A program made the position numbers and the translations under genes. Source: JBAVEL01 sp049587715 (GTDB lineage Bacteria; Bacteroidota; Ignavibacteria; UBA10030; UBA6906). From it: a DNA stretch of 19,409 nt. Positions 6,412 through 13,813 of this stretch are shown one piece after another. Numbering within the stretch: the first letter of the stretch is position 1; every line of letters begins with the position of its first letter. The DNA lies in assembly GCA_049587715.1 (NCBI GenBank), contig JBAVEL010000135.1, positions 1 through 19,409 on the forward strand, given 5' to 3'. The notes under the pieces are model-generated. The model saw only the letters and a list, made by a program, of their open reading frames with translations, was not told where the DNA came from and did no database searches.

Positions 6412-8402
6412 AGAAGGGGAAGACCAGGCCGGTCGGGGGTAGGCGGGGGATGAAGAACGCAAAGGAAGGTGAAGATGGGTTCGGTTGCAGGCGGCGAAGA
6501 CGGAATCACCACGTGGACAGGCGTATGACGGGATTTGCCTGGAGTGTTCGGATGGCCGTGCTGACCGCTCTTGTGGCGGCTTCGGCCGCCCTGCCGGGTC
6601 TGGCCCAGGAACTTGCGAAGCTGCGGCTTGTGGATAAGGGGGAGATGCTGCCCGGGGAGCTGGTTGCCTCGAGCGTGAGGGATGCGAACGGGCGGGTGTG
6701 TGCGGGGTTGGTGGTGGTGACGGACCTGGAGGGGCTGTCGTACCAGGCCAACAATGGGGTTGTGCGAGATACTCTGCTGGCTGGGGATAAGCTCTTGTAC
6801 CTCCAGCCGGAGGAGCGTGTGGTGACGATCTGGAAGACCGGGTACGAGCGGTTGAGGATCATCCTGAACGACGAGGGCATCCGTCTGGAGAGCGGGAGGG
6901 TGTGGCAGATCAGGGTGACGGGGGAGAGAAAGGCGGAGAGGGTCTCCGTGACCATCCAGTGCACACCCCCCGATGCCCGCGTGAGCGTGGCGGGCAGGAG
7001 CGTGGATGCCTCAGGGCCCGTGGTCCTGCCCGAGGGGAGATATCCGGTCAGGGTGGAGAAGGAGGGATACAGGAGCCGCGTGGATACGATTGCGGTAAGC
7101 CCCACCAGCAACTTCTTCCGCTTCACGCTCCCCATGCTGGAACAGTCCACCGTGGAGATCTCCTCGGTGCCTCCGGGGGCGCGGATCCTGTGGGAAAACG
7201 CACAGAGGGGGGAGACCCCCGATGTCGTCTATGTCTATCCGGGGCGTTACGGGCTCAAGCTCACGCGGGACGGGTATTTGGATGCGGATACGGTGCTGGA
7301 TGTGCAGGAGGGAAAGAAGACACGGGTCTCGGTCGTCCTCCGACAGAACACGGGCCGGCTGATCCTCTCCGTCCGCCCGCAGGGGGCGCGGGTGTATCTG
7401 GACCGGGAGGAGGTTTCTCCCGCCGCCCCCATCCAGAGGGCCCCCGGGACATACCGCCTGGATGTGCAGTGTGCGGGTTACCGTGACACGACGGAGGTGA
7501 TCACGATCCGGCGGGGGGAGGATCTCTCCCGGTCCGTGGAGCTGATGCCCCGGACGGGACGGCTGCGGGTGAAGGTGCGGCCCCCCGAGGCGAATGTGCG
7601 GCTCCTCAGGGAGGGCGCCGAGGTTCGGGCATGGGAGGGGGCGGATATTGTGGGGAACCTGCTCGTGGGGACCTACGAGCTGGAGTGCAGCCTGAAGAAC
7701 CATGAAACGGACCGGCGGCAGATCACGATCCAGGAGGGACGTACACTGGACGAGGAAGTTTATCTGGCGGTCCTGCCCGACGTCGTGGGGCCGTCCCGGG
7801 TTCCTGCGGGCCCCGGGCAGGCCCGCGGCGAGGAGTCGGTGTTTTTCCGTGCGCTTTCCGTTGCCGTGGCGGGAACAGACGAGACCCGGGCCTACAACAA
7901 CGGCTGGGCCTTCAACGGGGGCGCACAGAAGGCGGATTTCCTGAGCGCCGCCTACCGCCGCTCCCGGGCCGACGGGATGCTGAAGGACAGGGTGGGGTTC
8001 GAGCTGGGGGTGAGGGGCGTGGTGCTCCCCCTCGTCTTCCACGGAACATACTTCCAGCAGAGCTATGACCTGACTCCCACAACGGGAAACGTCCAGACGG
8101 TGTACCTCCGGGGGATGAACCTCTCCCTGGGGGCCGCGGTGCTTCCCCTTTTCAAGTACCTGATTCCCGAGGCGGGGGCGGGGTACCAGGTCTCCTCTCT
8201 TGCCATCACGGGGAGCGGGAGCAACGAGGGGGCCGCCAACGAGGCCAATGTCTCCTCTCCCTTCCTCTATGCCGGGGGTGTTGTGAATTTGGGGAGCGAG
8301 TTCAGCGTGGGGGGGGATTTCAGGAAGTCGTTCTGGGGTCCCGCAGGAAGAGAGTGGACACAGTGGAGAGCATACATCGGATACAGGAAGGTGTCGCCGT
8401 GA
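6408..8402 (+). CDS. PEGA-repeat protein with C-terminal outer-membrane beta-barrel
   Basis: 664 residues from ATG 6408, which overlaps the preceding stop (ATGA). A signal peptide ending GLAQE sits at residues 40-67, behind about 39 basic residues. The true start may therefore be ATG 6450 or ATG 6525. Residues 68-177 are a beta-rich domain I cannot name. Four PEGA repeats follow at about 178-244, 246-312, 315-381 and 383-456, each with a PP(D/G)A(R)V-type strand, a LPEGRYPVRVEKEGYR-type turn and a final strand. Residues 475-664 read as amphipathic strands of a small barrel (VGFELGVRGVVLPLVFHGTY, NLSLGAAVLPLFKYLIPEAG, EFSVGGDFRKSFWG) ending IGYRK. PEGA domains are envelope-side modules often beside peptidoglycan or S-layer functions. 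The protein probably sits in the outer membrane with its repeats in the periplasm. Confidence 0.85.
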   Translation: MKKGKTRPVGGRRGMKNAKEGEDGFGCRRRRRNHHVDRRMTGFAWSVRMAVLTALVAASAALPGLAQELAKLRLVDKGEMLPGELVASSVRDANGRVCAGLVVVTDLEGLSYQANNGVVRDTLLAGDKLLYLQPEERVVTIWKTGYERLRIILNDEGIRLESGRVWQIRVTGERKAERVSVTIQCTPPDARVSVAGRSVDASGPVVLPEGRYPVRVEKEGYRSRVDTIAVSPTSNFFRFTLPMLEQSTVEISSVPPGARILWENAQRGETPDVVYVYPGRYGLKLTRDGYLDADTVLDVQEGKKTRVSVVLRQNTGRLILSVRPQGARVYLDREEVSPAAPIQRAPGTYRLDVQCAGYRDTTEVITIRRGEDLSRSVELMPRTGRLRVKVRPPEANVRLLREGAEVRAWEGADIVGNLLVGTYELECSLKNHETDRRQITIQEGRTLDEEVYLAVLPDVVGPSRVPAGPGQARGEESVFFRALSVAVAGTDETRAYNNGWAFNGGAQKADFLSAAYRRSRADGMLKDRVGFELGVRGVVLPLVFHGTYFQQSYDLTPTTGNVQTVYLRGMNLSLGAAVLPLFKYLIPEAGAGYQVSSLAITGSGSNEGAANEANVSSPFLYAGGVVNLGSEFSVGGDFRKSFWGPAGREWTQWRAYIGYRKVSP

Positions 8403-9721
8403 TGTGTCTTTTCCGTTGGCTGAACTGTGGCGCCGTTGCGGGGGCACTCCTTCTCTCGGCCGGGGGGTGCAAGGACAAGGACCCCGAGCCCCTCCTGGTG
8501 GCGTTCTTCGGGGAGTCGGAATATGATCTCAGGATCGTTGCGCCGGCCCCGGGGGATGTGTGGAACGTGGGGGGGAGGGGCCTCATCGAATGGCAGGCAA
8601 AGAAGCCGTTTGAGTCCGTGAACATCGAGCTCCTTGCGGGGACCGAGGTGGTGCGCGCCATTGTGACAGGGGCTCCCGATACGGGCCGCTACCGGTGGGC
8701 GGTTCCCGGCACGTTCGCCGAGGGGACGAACTACACCGTGCGGCTCACCGGACGGAAGGGGTCGTTCGGGCTCATGGTGCTGAGCGGGGTGTTCGGCATA
8801 GCGGTTCCTCCCTACAGGGTCCTGAGTCCGGACGGGGGGGAGGCCCTCATGCCCGGCCGCACCTATCCCGTGACATGGAGCGGGGGCAGGCCGTCGGCCT
8901 CCGTGAACCTGGAGCTCTGGCAGGGGGGAGTCTTCCAGAGCACCATCGCCACCCAGCTTGCCAATGACGGGGCGCAGAACTGGGCGATTCCCGCAGGGAC
9001 GGCGGACGGAACAACCTACCGCCTGAAGGTGGTGGAGTACCTGAGCCCCGACTACAACGACCTGAGCGACGGGGATTTTGCGATCGAGACCCGTCCGCCC
9101 TTCATCCTGCTTCCCCACGGGGCGACGGAGTATGTGGCGGGACGGACATTTCCCGTGGTGTGGGACGGAGGGGCTGCCTCATCCGCGGGGATGCTGGAGC
9201 TGCTCCAGGGAACCACGCCCCTTCAGACCATCGCCTCCTCCACCTCCTCCCGGCCCTACACCTGGCTGGTGGGAGCCTCCCTTGCGCCTGGGGGGAACTA
9301 CCGGGTGAAGCTCACGCTCGGCTCCTTGTGGGACGAGACGGATCCCTTCACCCTGACGGCGGCGGCCACTGTTCCCGGGGACCAGTACGAGCCGAACGAC
9401 GCGCCCCAGCAGGCATGGGGCCCCCTGCTCAGCCGGGAGCAGATGCGCTCCCTGATCTCCCATGCGGGGGATGTGGACTACTACCGGTTCCACCTCTCCC
9501 TGCTGCGGCACGTGGTTCTGTACCTGGCCGTGCCCTCGGGAGTGGATTACGATCTGACGCTCCTGGGAGCGGACCTGAGCACCCTGGCGACGGCCACGGG
9601 GAGCGGGGACGAGGTGATCACACGGAACCTCTCTCCCGGCACCTACTACGTGAAGGTCTCGGGCTACGGGGGGAGTGCGAGCGCCTCGTCTCCGTATGAC
9701 CTTTTCTACGTGCAGTACTGA
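8402..9721 (+). CDS. Lipoprotein with three Ig-like (Kre9/Knh1-type) repeats and a PPC domain
   Basis: The start is ATG 8402, overlapping the previous stop as TGATG, with AGGAAGG about 11 bases upstream. The signal ends at LLLSAGGC (Cys23). Three repeats of about 92 residues (about 42-134, 137-228, 232-321) share a P-x-x-G...G...I/V-x-W strand, a VN(I/L)EL strand, a W-(A/L)-(V/I)-P turn and a Y-(T/R)-(V/L)-(R/K) strand. This is the Ser/Thr-rich GPI-anchored (Kre9/Knh1) type of Ig repeat seen in bacterial surface proteins. Residues 326-439 match a bacterial pre-peptidase C-terminal (PPC) domain: DQYEPNDAPQQA, GDVDYYRFHL, DLTLLGADLSTL, LSPGTYYVKVSGYGG. No catalytic domain is present, so binding or adhesion is likely. 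It is the last gene of block B. Confidence 0.85.
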   Translation: MCLFRWLNCGAVAGALLLSAGGCKDKDPEPLLVAFFGESEYDLRIVAPAPGDVWNVGGRGLIEWQAKKPFESVNIELLAGTEVVRAIVTGAPDTGRYRWAVPGTFAEGTNYTVRLTGRKGSFGLMVLSGVFGIAVPPYRVLSPDGGEALMPGRTYPVTWSGGRPSASVNLELWQGGVFQSTIATQLANDGAQNWAIPAGTADGTTYRLKVVEYLSPDYNDLSDGDFAIETRPPFILLPHGATEYVAGRTFPVVWDGGAASSAGMLELLQGTTPLQTIASSTSSRPYTWLVGASLAPGGNYRVKLTLGSLWDETDPFTLTAAATVPGDQYEPNDAPQQAWGPLLSREQMRSLISHAGDVDYYRFHLSLLRHVVLYLAVPSGVDYDLTLLGADLSTLATATGSGDEVITRNLSPGTYYVKVSGYGGSASASSPYDLFYVQY

Positions 9722-9741
9722 GGGTGGGGGGATGCCCTTCA

Positions 9742-9755
9742 GCCCGGGTGCGGGC
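9742..9755. terminator. Weak hairpin between converging blocks B and C
   Basis: GCCCG-GGTG-CGGGC forms a five-pair stem in the 44-bp gap between the two converging gene ends. There is no T-run on either side, so it is at best a weak bidirectional terminator. Confidence 0.2.
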
Positions 9756-9765
9756 GGGGCCGTTC

Positions 9766-10617
9766 CTACCTTTCCTTCCGGATGAGGAAGGGGTACTCCA
9801 GGGGCTCCCTTTCTCCGCTCTTTCCCCCCGGCAGCGGATAGACCAGGAGCAGATACCTTCCTTCCAGTGCCAACATCCGTCCTTCCACCCGCACGCCTGC
9901 CGAATCCCGCTGCCCGTCATAGGCGCCCGCCGCCACCCTTCGGGCGGCGGTGAAGAGCGTGCCGTCGGGGCGGCGGATCTCCACCAGGAACTCGGGAGGC
10001 GGACCCGTGCGGCGGGAGAGGAACGTGATGTCCAGCGGGGTGTCGTCGCCTTCCAGCACCGCCGCGGGAACGGGATTGGCCGACGCGGCGCGCGTCCGAA
10101 AGGGGAGGTCCTCCGGGAGAAGCATGCGGGCCGGATGAGGTTCCCCCCCGCGCGGAAGCAGGACCACGGCACACACGATGGCGGCGAGCGCGGGTATGGC
10201 CACGGCGGGCCGGTGCCAGCTCCGGGCCGCATACGCGGCTGCTTCCCGCAGACGGGAAAGGGCCTTCCGGTGCCAGGGTTCGCCTGCAGGAGCGAGCGGC
10301 GACAGGAGGGCACGGGTGAGTTCCAGATCTTTCAGGCATGCGGGGCAGTCCCGGATGTGCTGCTCCACATCGAGCCGGCGCCCCGGGCTCATCCCCTCCC
10401 CCTGCGCAAACGAGACGATCTCCTCGGAGCCCGGGTGGCTCTGAGCGTCGAGCATCGCATCCATGCGCGCCGCATCGGCCACGATCAGCCAGGTCTTCAG
10501 CTCCTCCCGGAGCCCGGGAGATTCGCGGAGGGCCTTCTCCACCTCCGCGCGTTCGGGACCTTCCAGTGTGCCCGCGGCATAGGATGCCAGAAGCCCTCTC
10601 ACATCATCCAGTTTCAT
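9766..10617 (-). CDS. Anti-sigma factor with zinc finger and one transmembrane segment
   Basis: 283 residues; ATG 10617 overlaps the sigma-factor stop by one base. Residues 65-105 hold the zinc-binding anti-sigma motif: His87, Cys91 and Cys94 in QHIRDCPAC, with His61 exactly 25 residues before His87 as a likely fourth ligand. Residues 5-45 (LLASYAAGTLEGPERAEVEK, ESPGLREEL) look like a second copy that lost its ligands. A transmembrane helix spans about 137-155 (PAVAIPALAAIVCAVVLL). The rest (160-283) lies outside the cytoplasm and is beta-rich (FLVEIRRPDGTLFTA, GRYLLLVYPLPGG). It should hold the sigma factor at the membrane and release it when the outer part is cut or senses a signal. The caspase lipoprotein two genes upstream is the obvious candidate protease, by inference. 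Confidence 0.85.
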   Translation of the reverse strand: MKLDDVRGLLASYAAGTLEGPERAEVEKALRESPGLREELKTWLIVADAARMDAMLDAQSHPGSEEIVSFAQGEGMSPGRRLDVEQHIRDCPACLKDLELTRALLSPLAPAGEPWHRKALSRLREAAAYAARSWHRPAVAIPALAAIVCAVVLLPRGGEPHPARMLLPEDLPFRTRAASANPVPAAVLEGDDTPLDITFLSRRTGPPPEFLVEIRRPDGTLFTAARRVAAGAYDGQRDSAGVRVEGRMLALEGRYLLLVYPLPGGKSGEREPLEYPFLIRKER

Positions 10618-11312
10618 CAGTTCCGCCGCATCCCGGCTTGTGTGTTCAGAGAGGGCCGATTTCCCCTCCCGGGAGTAGTCGTCTCAGGGGGGGAGAGGTT
10701 TCGCCCGAGCCGCCTTCGGGTGTCGGCCACTTCGTCATAGCACCGCGAGACGCGTGTCTTGACCGCCCCCTCGGTGGTTCCGAGGGTTTTCGCGATGGCC
10801 CGATAGGGCATCCTGTCCACAAACACCATTCCGAGCAGTTTTCTGCACCGAGGCTTCAGGTTTCCAAGGACCCGGAGGACGACCCGTGCCTCCTCCATTC
10901 GCTCTTCCCGGCTGATGAGTATCTGCTCGGGGTCGGGGTCTCCCGGCGGATCAGGATCGAGGGAGGCCTCGTAGGTCCGTGCCACGCGCTCCCTGCGGGC
11001 CTCATCCACGATGACATGGACGGCGATGCTCCGGGCGAACGACGGGAGGGATCGGACGTGATCCGCACCGGTGACCAGGAGTCTGAGGATGGTCTCCTGC
11101 ATGACATCGGATTCCTCGATGCGGGAGGTCCAGAGCCGGTTCTCCGTGATCACGCTGATCCAGCGTGTCACCGCCTGAACGGCGGCTGGGTCGCCGGAGC
11201 GCAGGGCTTCGAGCGTGATGCCCTCGTCGTCAGGATGGGAGGGGCGGGTGGAAGTGTGCGGCGTCGTCGGCTCCTCCTGAGGTGCTCTGCTCGGGGACGC
11301 AGAGAAAGGCAT
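10617..11312 (-). CDS. ECF-family RNA polymerase sigma factor
   Basis: 231 residues from ATG 11312, with GAGGAG about 12 bases upstream. Residues 35-112 are sigma region 2 (DPAAVQAVTRWI, ESDVMQETILRLL, SFARSIAVHVIVDEARRERV). Residues 130-205 are sigma region 4 (EEARVVLRVLGNLKPRCRKL, VDRMPYRAIAKTLGTTEGAV, KTRVSRCYDEV), including the helix-turn-helix. The lack of regions 1.1 and 3 and the short length put it in the ECF group. The first 30 residues are Pro/Ser/Thr-rich and unstructured, and about 25 C-terminal residues extend past region 4. The one-base overlap with the anti-sigma gene is the usual ECF pairing. The caspase gene ends 15 bp upstream. The genes it controls are unknown; its own operon is the first candidate. 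Confidence 0.9.
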   Translation of the reverse strand: MPFSASPSRAPQEEPTTPHTSTRPSHPDDEGITLEALRSGDPAAVQAVTRWISVITENRLWTSRIEESDVMQETILRLLVTGADHVRSLPSFARSIAVHVIVDEARRERVARTYEASLDPDPPGDPDPEQILISREERMEEARVVLRVLGNLKPRCRKLLGMVFVDRMPYRAIAKTLGTTEGAVKTRVSRCYDEVADTRRRLGRNLSPPETTTPGRGNRPSLNTQAGMRRN

Positions 11313-11327
11313 GGTTTCCCCCGCTCC

Positions 11328-12821
11328 TCAGCGGCGGATGAAGATGAAATCGCCCCCCCCTTCGTCACCGCTCTCCTGGAGGATCCCGAACTGGGGCTTC
11401 TGGCGGTTGGGGCTGTTATGGATGACCGAGAGCTTGATGGTCATGTAGAGCTTCTCCGCAAACAGGTATTCCTCCCTGTTCTCCTTCAGGGCCTTCAGGA
11501 GAAACCTCACGAAGGGGCTCCGCACCGGCACGGGCTCCAGGGCCCCGCTGGTGAGTACATGGCGGCTGGGAATCCTGTAGAGCTCCTGAACCACCTCTGA
11601 CGAGGGAGTGCCCGCCTGGCGGGTCGTCACCAGGCTTCCGCCGAAGCAGGCATCCGCAATGAGCAGAACGTGCCGTGCCCGCATCCCCCGGATATGGTCG
11701 CGTATGTCGGCGTTGGAGACCCACAGAGAGCGGTTGGTGGAGGACGCGTCCCGGGGAAGCCAGTACCCCTGCTCCTTCCGTTCATCCCACTCCCCGTGGC
11801 CCGCAAAGAAGATGAGCAGATTGTCCCTGTCGGTGAGCCGCAGTGCCAGTTTCTCAAGCTCCTGCAGGAGCTCCGTGCGGGTCGGGTCTGGCAGGATCCT
11901 GATATCGGCCCTCTCGAAGCGATAGCTCTTCCGGAGCACATCGGAAAGCTCCCGGGCGTCCTTGAGAGGGTACTCCATCTCACGGTTCCGGGGATCGTCG
12001 TAGTTCCCCACCGCGATCAGAAGGGCATGGTAACGGGCGGCGGAGATGCCGGCAAGGGTGTCGGCGTCCTCCAGCCGCATGACGTGCAGGATGAGACTGC
12101 TGCGCTCCTGCGATCCGCCGAGGGCCGCCACCGGGATAGTGTTGGCGCCCTTTCCAAGAGGGACCGTGCGGCTGAACATCACGCCCCCGTCCACGGGCCG
12201 GAGGGAGGCAGGTTCCCCCCCCACCCATACCTGGGTGACCCCGGTGGAGTCCCTGACGGTCCCCTCCACAAGCAGGGAGGGAGCGGAAACCGTGATGCGG
12301 GGCTTCCCCTGCAGGGGTGGAGAGATCTGGATCAGGGGGGGCGCGGGCTTCCGGAGAGGGACCGCGGCGCCCGGCCTTCCGACCGGTATCCAGAGCGTCT
12401 CGGCCTGGCTCTGGAGGCCTCCTGCCGCGAAGGCCTCGCAGACCAGGGGAATGCTCTCCCCCGGGGGCGGCAGAAGCAGCCGAATCCCGCACTCCCAGAT
12501 GCTGTGGCTGCCCGGCTGGATGTCCTCCATGCCCATCGGGTTGTCGGTGCGCAAAGGGATGTCGGGCGGGGTGGAAAGCCGGGCGAAGACGCTCCGGGCG
12601 GGTCTTCCTCCCGTGTTTTCGACCCTGAGGATCACGGCGGCCGGCTCCCCGACGGCAAGAAAGCGGTTGCCGGTGGAGTCCAGCCAGGAGGCCTTGAGGA
12701 AAAGGAGGGCGGGGGGAAGGTTCAGGGAGACGGGGTTTGTCACGCCCGTGGCCGTCCGCGGGGCATGGCAGCCGGAGCCGCAGAGACCCACAACCGCAAG
12801 AAGCAGAAGGATGGGCTTCAT
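11328..12821 (-). CDS. Caspase-fold (peptidase C14) lipoprotein with CARDB-like and Ig-like domains
   Basis: 497 residues from ATG 12821, with GGAGG nine bases upstream. The signal MKPILLLLAVVGLCGSGC makes Cys18 the likely lipid site. Residues 38-145 look like a CARDB-type beta sandwich (VGEPAAVILRVENTGGRPAR). Residues 165-245 look like a glucodextranase-B/Ig-type domain (VEGTVRDSTGVTQVWVGGEP, GKGANTIPVAALGG). Residues 262-470 are the caspase domain: YHALLIAVGNYDD, PLKDARELSDVLRKSY, LLIFFAGHGEW with catalytic His342, and LLIADACFGGSL with catalytic Cys392. Both dyad residues are present, so it should be an active cysteine protease, acting outside the cytoplasm. It is followed after 15 bp by the sigma-factor gene. 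Cleavage preference (basic or acidic) cannot be read from the sequence. Confidence 0.9.
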   Translation of the reverse strand: MKPILLLLAVVGLCGSGCHAPRTATGVTNPVSLNLPPALLFLKASWLDSTGNRFLAVGEPAAVILRVENTGGRPARSVFARLSTPPDIPLRTDNPMGMEDIQPGSHSIWECGIRLLLPPPGESIPLVCEAFAAGGLQSQAETLWIPVGRPGAAVPLRKPAPPLIQISPPLQGKPRITVSAPSLLVEGTVRDSTGVTQVWVGGEPASLRPVDGGVMFSRTVPLGKGANTIPVAALGGSQERSSLILHVMRLEDADTLAGISAARYHALLIAVGNYDDPRNREMEYPLKDARELSDVLRKSYRFERADIRILPDPTRTELLQELEKLALRLTDRDNLLIFFAGHGEWDERKEQGYWLPRDASSTNRSLWVSNADIRDHIRGMRARHVLLIADACFGGSLVTTRQAGTPSSEVVQELYRIPSRHVLTSGALEPVPVRSPFVRFLLKALKENREEYLFAEKLYMTIKLSVIHNSPNRQKPQFGILQESGDEGGGDFIFIRR

Positions 12822-12825
12822 GCGC

Positions 12826-13221
12826 TCATTCCTCCGCCGTCACCTCGAAGATGAAATCATCTCCCGTGAGCACCGCCCCGAACGATTTCAGGAATGGCCA
12901 GCGGATCGTCTGCACTCCGCCGGCGAAGCGGCCTCTCCCTACCGCACCAAGGGCATTTGCGATGGGCAATACAAAGCCGGGATCGGAAGTCCGGCGCAGG
13001 GAGAGGCACACATGGTAGGAGGCCTCCGGGTCGCCGCTCAGTTCATACCTGACGAAGGCCGTGTCGCCCACGACTTCAGCCAGGGTCACGAGACGGAGAG
13101 GCGTGCCGGAGGGTTCTTGGGCTGCCGCCGGTCTGACCATAAACCCGGGAAAGAACATCAAGATGGCCAGGATATGCCCCGCCCCGAGGCGGCACCTGCC
13201 GAGACGCCGGGATGTACGCAT
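12826..13221 (-). CDS. Small exported beta-sandwich protein
   Basis: 131 residues from ATG 13221. The N-terminus has an export signal ending at RPAAAQEP, a good signal peptidase I site. The frame stays open to TTG 13314, but the extra residues look non-coding. The mature part (about 95 residues) is one fibronectin-like domain: LRLVTLAEVVGDTAFVRYEL, YHVCLSLRRTSD, GAVGRGRFAGGVQTIRW, and DDFIFEVTAEE. This V-x-F/V-x-Y-x-L, GDVG-type, I-x-W, F-x-V-x-A pattern is a domain often found next to or fused with caspase and TPR proteins in FCB-group bacteria. It leads block C and ends four bases before the caspase gene, so it is a likely partner of the caspase. No catalytic residues are visible. The ribosome site is weak. 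Confidence 0.7.
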   Translation of the reverse strand: MRTSRRLGRCRLGAGHILAILMFFPGFMVRPAAAQEPSGTPLRLVTLAEVVGDTAFVRYELSGDPEASYHVCLSLRRTSDPGFVLPIANALGAVGRGRFAGGVQTIRWPFLKSFGAVLTGDDFIFEVTAEE

Positions 13222-13281
13222 GACCGGATCCGGAGAAAGCGGGCCCCCCGTTTGGGAAGGGCCTCTGTGAGGAGTGGCTGA

Positions 13282-13297
13282 TATCTTGGCAAAGATA
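13282..13297. repeat. Inverted repeat upstream of the caspase-sigma operon
   Basis: TATCTT-GGCA-AAGATA is a perfect six-pair repeat 61-76 bases before ATG 13221. It is an AT-rich island in a GC-rich region, close to where the promoter of block C should be. A short GGAC-AAA-GTCC repeat follows at 13309-13319. Operator or promoter element is possible. Confidence 0.35.
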
Positions 13298-13415
13298 CTC
13301 ACCCACCCGGACAAAGTCCACCGGACGGCATACCCCCCTCAGGCATGTACCGGAATCGCCGGCTGAGTGATGGACCTGCCGCGGGTGGGACGAATTACCC
13401 GGTCCAAGGCCGAAT

Positions 13416-13431
13416 GGGGAGGGGGCTCCCC
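13416..13431. repeat. GC-rich hairpin in the divergent region
   Basis: GGGGAG-GGGG-CTCCCC forms a six-pair stem, six bases before the larger hairpin at 13438-13463. No gene ends nearby, so it is not an ordinary terminator. Confidence 0.35.
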
Positions 13432-13437
13432 GGGTTT

Positions 13438-13463
13438 CTGGGAATCGGCCAGTTGATTCCCAG
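13438..13463. repeat. Nine-pair perfect hairpin
   Basis: CTGGGAATC pairs perfectly with GATTCCCAG around an eight-base loop. Its right arm is the first of three ATTCCCA copies, and its left arm is the same word inverted. It could be a dimeric operator half-site pair or a structured RNA. Confidence 0.5.
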
Positions 13464-13506
13464 CGGTTCCTTCGTCATATTCCCACCGTTGCCGGGGTCA
13501 TTCCCA
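13456..13506 (+). repeat. Three spaced direct repeats of ATTCCCA
   Basis: Copies start at 13456, 13479 and 13500, spaced 23 and 21 bases apart, close to two turns of the helix. Such spacing would place bound proteins on one face of the DNA. A fourth copy lies inverted at 13439-13445. Confidence 0.4.
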
Positions 13507-13738
13507 TCTCTTCCGTGTTTTTTCGGGGAGCGTCCCTGATGGCCAGAGCAGCTCCCCACCCTCTTCCGCCGGATCGGCCTTCGAGGGGGGCGGGTTCTCT
13601 GTTCGGGCAGCCCTGACTGGAGCCCCTTCCCCGTGCGGATGCCCATTCGCCGGGCTATCCCTGGAGGTGGGATGATGGCGCCAGGCGATGGTACCTGCCA
13701 CCCGCCCGGGGCTGAGGGGTGTAACCAGGGGTTCATTG

Positions 13739-13749
13739 GAACGACGTTC
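13739..13749. repeat. Palindrome upstream of the lytic transglycosylase gene
   Basis: GAACG-A-CGTTC is a perfect 5+1+5 palindrome 65-75 bases before ATG 13814. It overlaps GGAAC at 13738-13742, the usual ECF minus-35 word, but no matching minus-10 element is visible at the normal distance. Confidence 0.3.
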
Positions 13750-13813
13750 GTATGGGCGGGGGGATTCCCCGAGGGAGGATGGGATGCCGGATACTCACGG
13801 AAGGAAAGAGCGC

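Larger units (their letters stand above)
13222..13813. other. Divergent intergenic region between the caspase-sigma operon and block D
   Basis: These 592 bp hold no supported gene. Open frames at 13345-13539 (+) and 13395-13736 (-) have no ribosome site or recognisable protein. The region carries several perfect inverted repeats (13282-13297, 13416-13431, 13438-13463, 13739-13749) and three spaced copies of ATTCCCA. It is unusually long and structured for this compact window and should contain the promoters of both blocks. I could not identify a convincing sigma-70 or ECF promoter by eye. Confidence 0.6.

Noticed and set aside
7011..8447. A 478-codon open frame on the minus strand
   Set aside because: It lies opposite the PEGA-barrel gene. 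Its product is His/Pro/Arg-rich with no domain, while the plus strand has clear repeats. It is a by-product of high GC.
10338..11600. A 420-codon open frame on the plus strand spanning three genes
   Set aside because: It runs across the anti-sigma, sigma and caspase genes on the opposite strand, all of which have clear family motifs.
11670..12854. A 394-codon open frame on the plus strand
   Set aside because: It is antisense to the caspase lipoprotein gene, whose catalytic motifs are intact. The product has no recognisable fold or signal.
9766..13221. A CRISPR-linked caspase (Craspase-type) system
   Set aside because: No CRISPR repeats, gRAMP effector, TPR-CHAT domain or Csx30 is visible anywhere in the window. 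Only the general caspase-sigma logic is similar.
13345..13736. Small open frames in the divergent region (13345-13539 plus, 13395-13736 minus)
   Set aside because: No ribosome site, no domain, and they run through perfect hairpins and repeats that look regulatory.
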